This document shows, one piece after another, positions 60,841-64,000 of a stretch of DNA of 64,000 nt; the stretch's first letter is position 1, and each line of letters begins with the position of its first letter. A program made the translations under genes and the position numbers. A model generated the notes under the pieces. It had not been told where the DNA came from and ran no database searches. It saw only the letters and a program-made list of their open reading frames with translations. The DNA is taken from contig NC_045139.1 in NCBI RefSeq assembly GCF_008831285.2, positions 35,437,706 to 35,501,705 of the forward strand, written 5' to 3'. This DNA is from Nymphaea colorata. Lineage: Eukaryota; Streptophyta; Magnoliopsida; Nymphaeales; Nymphaeaceae.

Positions 60841-62150
60841 AAAAGAAAATTGTGTTAAAGAAAAATCTTCAGGAACGATCTAGCCTTTGAGGGTTCAAAC
60901 AATGTTTAGAATAAAATATAATTATTTCAGAATTCAAGTAGTTGGATCGGATGTGAGTCTTATTGTCGAATTTTGATAGACATCCAGCTTTCACATGCAT
61001 CAAGATATAATTACATGCAAAGTCTTCAGCATGTTGGTCTATGTCAATCTGAATATGTTGTTGACTGAGACTTAGAAATATTTGAACTTTAATACCGAAT
61101 ACAGATTAAATCCGCTGCCAACCGATTACATAATTTGTTGTAAAGTTAGAACCAACCAATGGACAAACATTTGAACATAAATTTAGTGTTTTTTGATAAC
61201 ATATTTGTTTCGTATATGGCAAGCTCTCCGGTTTACAAATTATTGGAAATTTAGAAGGTAGCTACCAAACCTTTATCCACAAGACCTAATGGAAATCATG
61301 TGGATCTTCGATGTCATGGTGAAGATTATGTTAAAAATTTAGAGTCCAATTTGTTCTTTCAATAAACAGAAATACCCTTTAGAGCAGGAGAGAAAGCAAG
61401 ACAAAGAGGAAAGCAGATTTGTTTTTTAAACGATAACATTTACCATAAAAAACAACTTTTAGATATTTTCAATTTTGATCTCCACTATTGATCTTCTTAA
61501 AATCAAACTACCCAAATGATTCCCACTAAATTTGCTACATAAGGGGCTATTTCTCTTATAAACATTATTATTAACAAACAAAGAGGGTTTTTATATCTTG
61601 ATCTTAGTCCAGCTTTTCTAAAATTATTTTGGTGCTCTATGTGACCGTTGGCTAAAAAAATTTGAAAATAATCTGTTTAGAAATCTCTTTGTGCTAAAAT
61701 TAGATCCATAAAAGGGATGATCTTCACCATACAACAAGATTCTTTCTCCCCTTATTTAGGTCCTTGGATTAAGATTACTTTAGACATGAATAAAGGACCC
61801 AAATCTACATTAGAAAATAAATATGGAATGTACATTAACTCATCCACTTAAAAATTCAAAGGGGTTAGGAAAGATAATGATTTCCTCATGAAAATGTCTC
61901 ACATATTTACTAGAAAAAAAGAAAAGAAAAGTGCAAATAAAATAATTAAAATAAAAATGTAAAATATATTCAAAATTGTCTAGCACTCGACGCGTCACAC
62001 TATTTAAAAACTTACTTAATTTCTGCAGTTTTGAAGAATTGTTGAGACGGAAAGAAAAAGTGTTATATTTTATCGTTTGAAAGCACCATTTGTGCTTCTC
62101 GAAATATGGCAACTTAAAAATAACGACAAATAGTTTCTAAGCAAAAGGCG
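60841..62150. other. Divergent intergenic spacer
   Basis: AT-rich spacer between the leftward 59K gene and the rightward bL25 gene. It should hold both promoters at its edges. No TATA box was firmly identified and no gene is supported. Confidence 0.6.
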
Positions 62151-62202
62151 AAAACCCCTCCTAAACCCTCCAACTCTCTCGCTCTCTCTCTCCCTCTCTC
62201 CA
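62151..62202 (+). promoter_or_regulatory. Telo-box-like motif and pyrimidine-rich leader of the bL25 gene
   Basis: AAACCCCT (62152-62159) and TAAACCCT (62162-62169) lie 33-50 bp before the ATG, followed by a CT-repeat leader (62175-62200). AAACCCT telo-boxes are common in promoters of plant translation-apparatus genes. The role here is inferred from that knowledge. Confidence 0.5.
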
Positions 62203-62625
62203 ATGCGGCTCTCTCCAACGCTGCTACGGCGGTCGATCGGCCTCAGATTCCTCTCGCAATCACTCGCCGAGGCACCGTCGCCGTCTTCCGATGGGACGAC
62301 CGTGCCTCTCACTTACCTTGAGGGCTTCCCCAAGCCGGACCCCAAGTACTCGGAGACGATCTTGGGAATACCCAGGGAGAAGTCCGGTCGCCTCATCTCC
62401 GCCAAGGAGAGAAAGGCCGGTCGTGTTCCAAGCATTGTCTTCGAGCAGGCGGACGGAGAGCACGGCGGCAACAAGCGCCTCATTTCCGTTCAGACCAAGC
62501 AGATGAAGAAGCTCATCACGCAGCTGGGTCAGTCCTTCTTCCTCTCTCGCCTTTTCGATCTTGAGGTCCGCCCCGACTTCGAGTCCGACGAGATCATCGA
62601 GAAAGTCCGCGTTCTACCGCGCCGG
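62203..62625 (+). CDS. Mitochondrial bL25-type ribosomal protein, first exon (gene runs off window)
   Basis: A nucleus-encoded protein of the ribosomal L25 / TL5-like family, predicted for the mitochondrial large subunit, where bL25 binds 5S rRNA. Residues 1-20 (MRLSPTLLRRSIGLRFLSQS) are rich in Arg, Leu and Ser without acidic residues, fitting a mitochondrial presequence. The body has GIPREKSGRLISAKERKAGRVPSIVFEQ, then HGGNKRLISVQTKQMKKL, LGQSFFLSRLFDLEVR and IIEKVRVLPRR. It matches the plant family related to Arabidopsis At5g66860 (from memory). A donor CGG/GTATTG at 62625/62626 ends the exon in phase 0 after 141 codons; reading through adds 19 non-conserved codons before a stop. The remaining part, around 100 residues, was not found before 64000. 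The start is the first ATG after a CT-rich leader. Confidence 0.9.
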
Positions 62626-64000
62626 GTATTGCCCTCGATCGTGGATGGTCCTTCGTCTGATTTTCCTTTTTTTCGGTGTTGTTAATAGTGGTTTTTGGCG
62701 TGGTTGGTGCTTGTGAGTAATGGAAGAAATGTTTTAGTGTAGATAAGTTTTAGGCATTGATTTAGTTGAACTAGATGTGGCTATATAGGGCACTCATGTG
62801 TCGTGGGATAAGTTGGGAACTTGCACTGTATAATGCAATGCAGTTTCTCCTATTCTGTTTGCTTGACAAATGGGCATGAAAGTGGTGGCCTTACTAATGT
62901 GGATAAATCAAAGCACGGTACTGAGGCTGCCTTATTCTCCCGTTAAGTCGGATAAGCTGGGATCTTGCTAGTTTGGAGAGTGTCGCAATTTCACAAGTCA
63001 CATTGCTTTTCTGATCAATGGGCAAGAAGTTGTCCTTACTGTTTGATGGACTTGTTATGATTGTTATTGTTGTTACTGTTTCTTGTTGTGTTTCTTTGCG
63101 GATGCCCTCTTTCCATGGACATGCTGGTTGGGTGTTCGCTCACTTTTTACCCAGATGTATATGGTTTCATTCTTTTGGGTGCTGGTTTTATTTTCTGGGC
63201 CCATAATGTGCTTGTTGAAAATGGTGAATGTGTTGTTAGGTAGGTTCAAGTTGAAAGAATGGCAAATGGATGTCTGAGAACCGAAAAACAAATTTAGACA
63301 CAAATTTTGTTGCCTAACGCATGCTTGGTTCGTGGAATTGTCTCCCTATGGGGGCCTTCCCTCTGTGTTCATGCATGTATCCGATCTTAGAGATATCCAC
63401 CGAATATAACCTTGGATGCATGGACATTTTCAAGTTTGTAATAGCTGTCTATCTTTGACGGTCAACATGATGACATGTACAATGACGATTACTCATTAGC
63501 TGCTAGGTTTAGCTCTATGTACGACAGGACTACTCTTCCTCCTGTGGAAGCATGAGTAGCCTTATTTGTCACATGATGAATTCCCATCATGTAGCACCAT
63601 CGACATAGTAAACTAGTCCTTAAATCGGCTCTTTCATTCAGACTCCCTCATGTGCAAGGCTAATGTTAAAACAGATCGAGTTTGGTCGCCCTTCAGAACA
63701 AAACTGTGAAACCAAGTAAACTGTAAGCTTTAGTTAACGGATGTTTGATTACCTTAGATCTAATTTCTTCTCAAAGATTCTCAGATTTTGAAGGCCATGG
63801 TGTTAAGATTAGATCCCCCCTGTGGTCTTAGATCAGAATGTTTGACAATCTAAAATAGCACAGTTTGGATCTTAAGTCTGATTTGATATTCTTAGTTTGA
63901 CAAAACTTCCCTTGCCACGTCGGCAAGCCTGTGCCACATCAGATCCATGAGTTTACCACTTGGATCTCAAAGAAGCCCTTAAGGGAAACATTTGTCCCCA
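62626..64000 (+). other. Probable intron 1 of the bL25 gene, to window edge
   Basis: No frame here continues the bL25 domain, so this is read as intron 1, at least 1.37 kb long. Short open frames at 63018-63303 have no family resemblance. A segment at about 63735-63910, with GATGTTTGATTACC and AGATCTAA words, faintly resembles the MITE family of 39317 but boundaries could not be set. Confidence 0.6.

Noticed and set aside
62626-62685. Read-through extension of the bL25 first exon
   Set aside because: The 19 extra codons are not conserved and follow a good donor site; the known family continues with a different sequence.

Overview
The window is nuclear DNA from a flowering plant. Its genes have many introns with GT-AG borders, lie far apart in AT-rich DNA, and encode plant protein families. 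The spacer is full of MITE-like elements, long (TA)n/(GA)n microsatellites, tandem duplications and a decayed Ty1/copia retrotransposon. The lineage cannot be named from sequence alone. I saw no bacterial, phage, CRISPR or operon-like structure.

Layout. (1) 1-510 is a degenerate tandem repeat. (2) 1923-8621, minus strand, is a complete 14-exon gene for the mitochondrial pyruvate dehydrogenase E1 beta subunit (373 aa); one of its introns carries a 269-bp hAT-type MITE with an 8-bp target duplication. (3) 13446-14156, minus, is an intronless GC-rich gene for an unrecognised acidic, serine-rich protein. (4) 14.9-20 kb holds tandem repeats and several MITEs. (5) 20.6-25.95 kb is a broken copia element, with a 428-bp solo LTR nested in its RNase H region and a large palindrome in gag. 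(6) 32293-33376, minus, is a complete three-exon NAC transcription factor gene (236 aa). (7) 34-53 kb is repeat-rich spacer: a Harbinger-like MITE, a tandem duplication of about 0.9 kb, a 62-bp repeat array interrupted by a second copy of the hAT-type MITE, and a U6 snRNA-like pseudogene. (8) 53923-59766, minus, with a probable leader exon ending at 60692, is a complete eight-exon gene for the U11/U12 (minor spliceosome) 59K protein, the plant homologue of PDCD7. (9) 62203-62625, plus, is the first exon of a mitochondrial bL25-type ribosomal protein gene that runs off the right edge.

The genes are unrelated housekeeping or regulatory loci: mitochondrial carbon metabolism, transcription control, minor-intron splicing and mitochondrial translation. 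The last two are divergently transcribed from a spacer of about 1.5 kb. Exon borders were derived by hand from splice sites, reading frame and family conservation. No undescribed multi-gene system was found. The most informative observations concern transposon history: a MITE insertion whose removal restores a 62-bp repeat unit exactly, and a nested solo LTR with a perfect target duplication. Unusual substitutions in the E1 beta protein also deserve a check.
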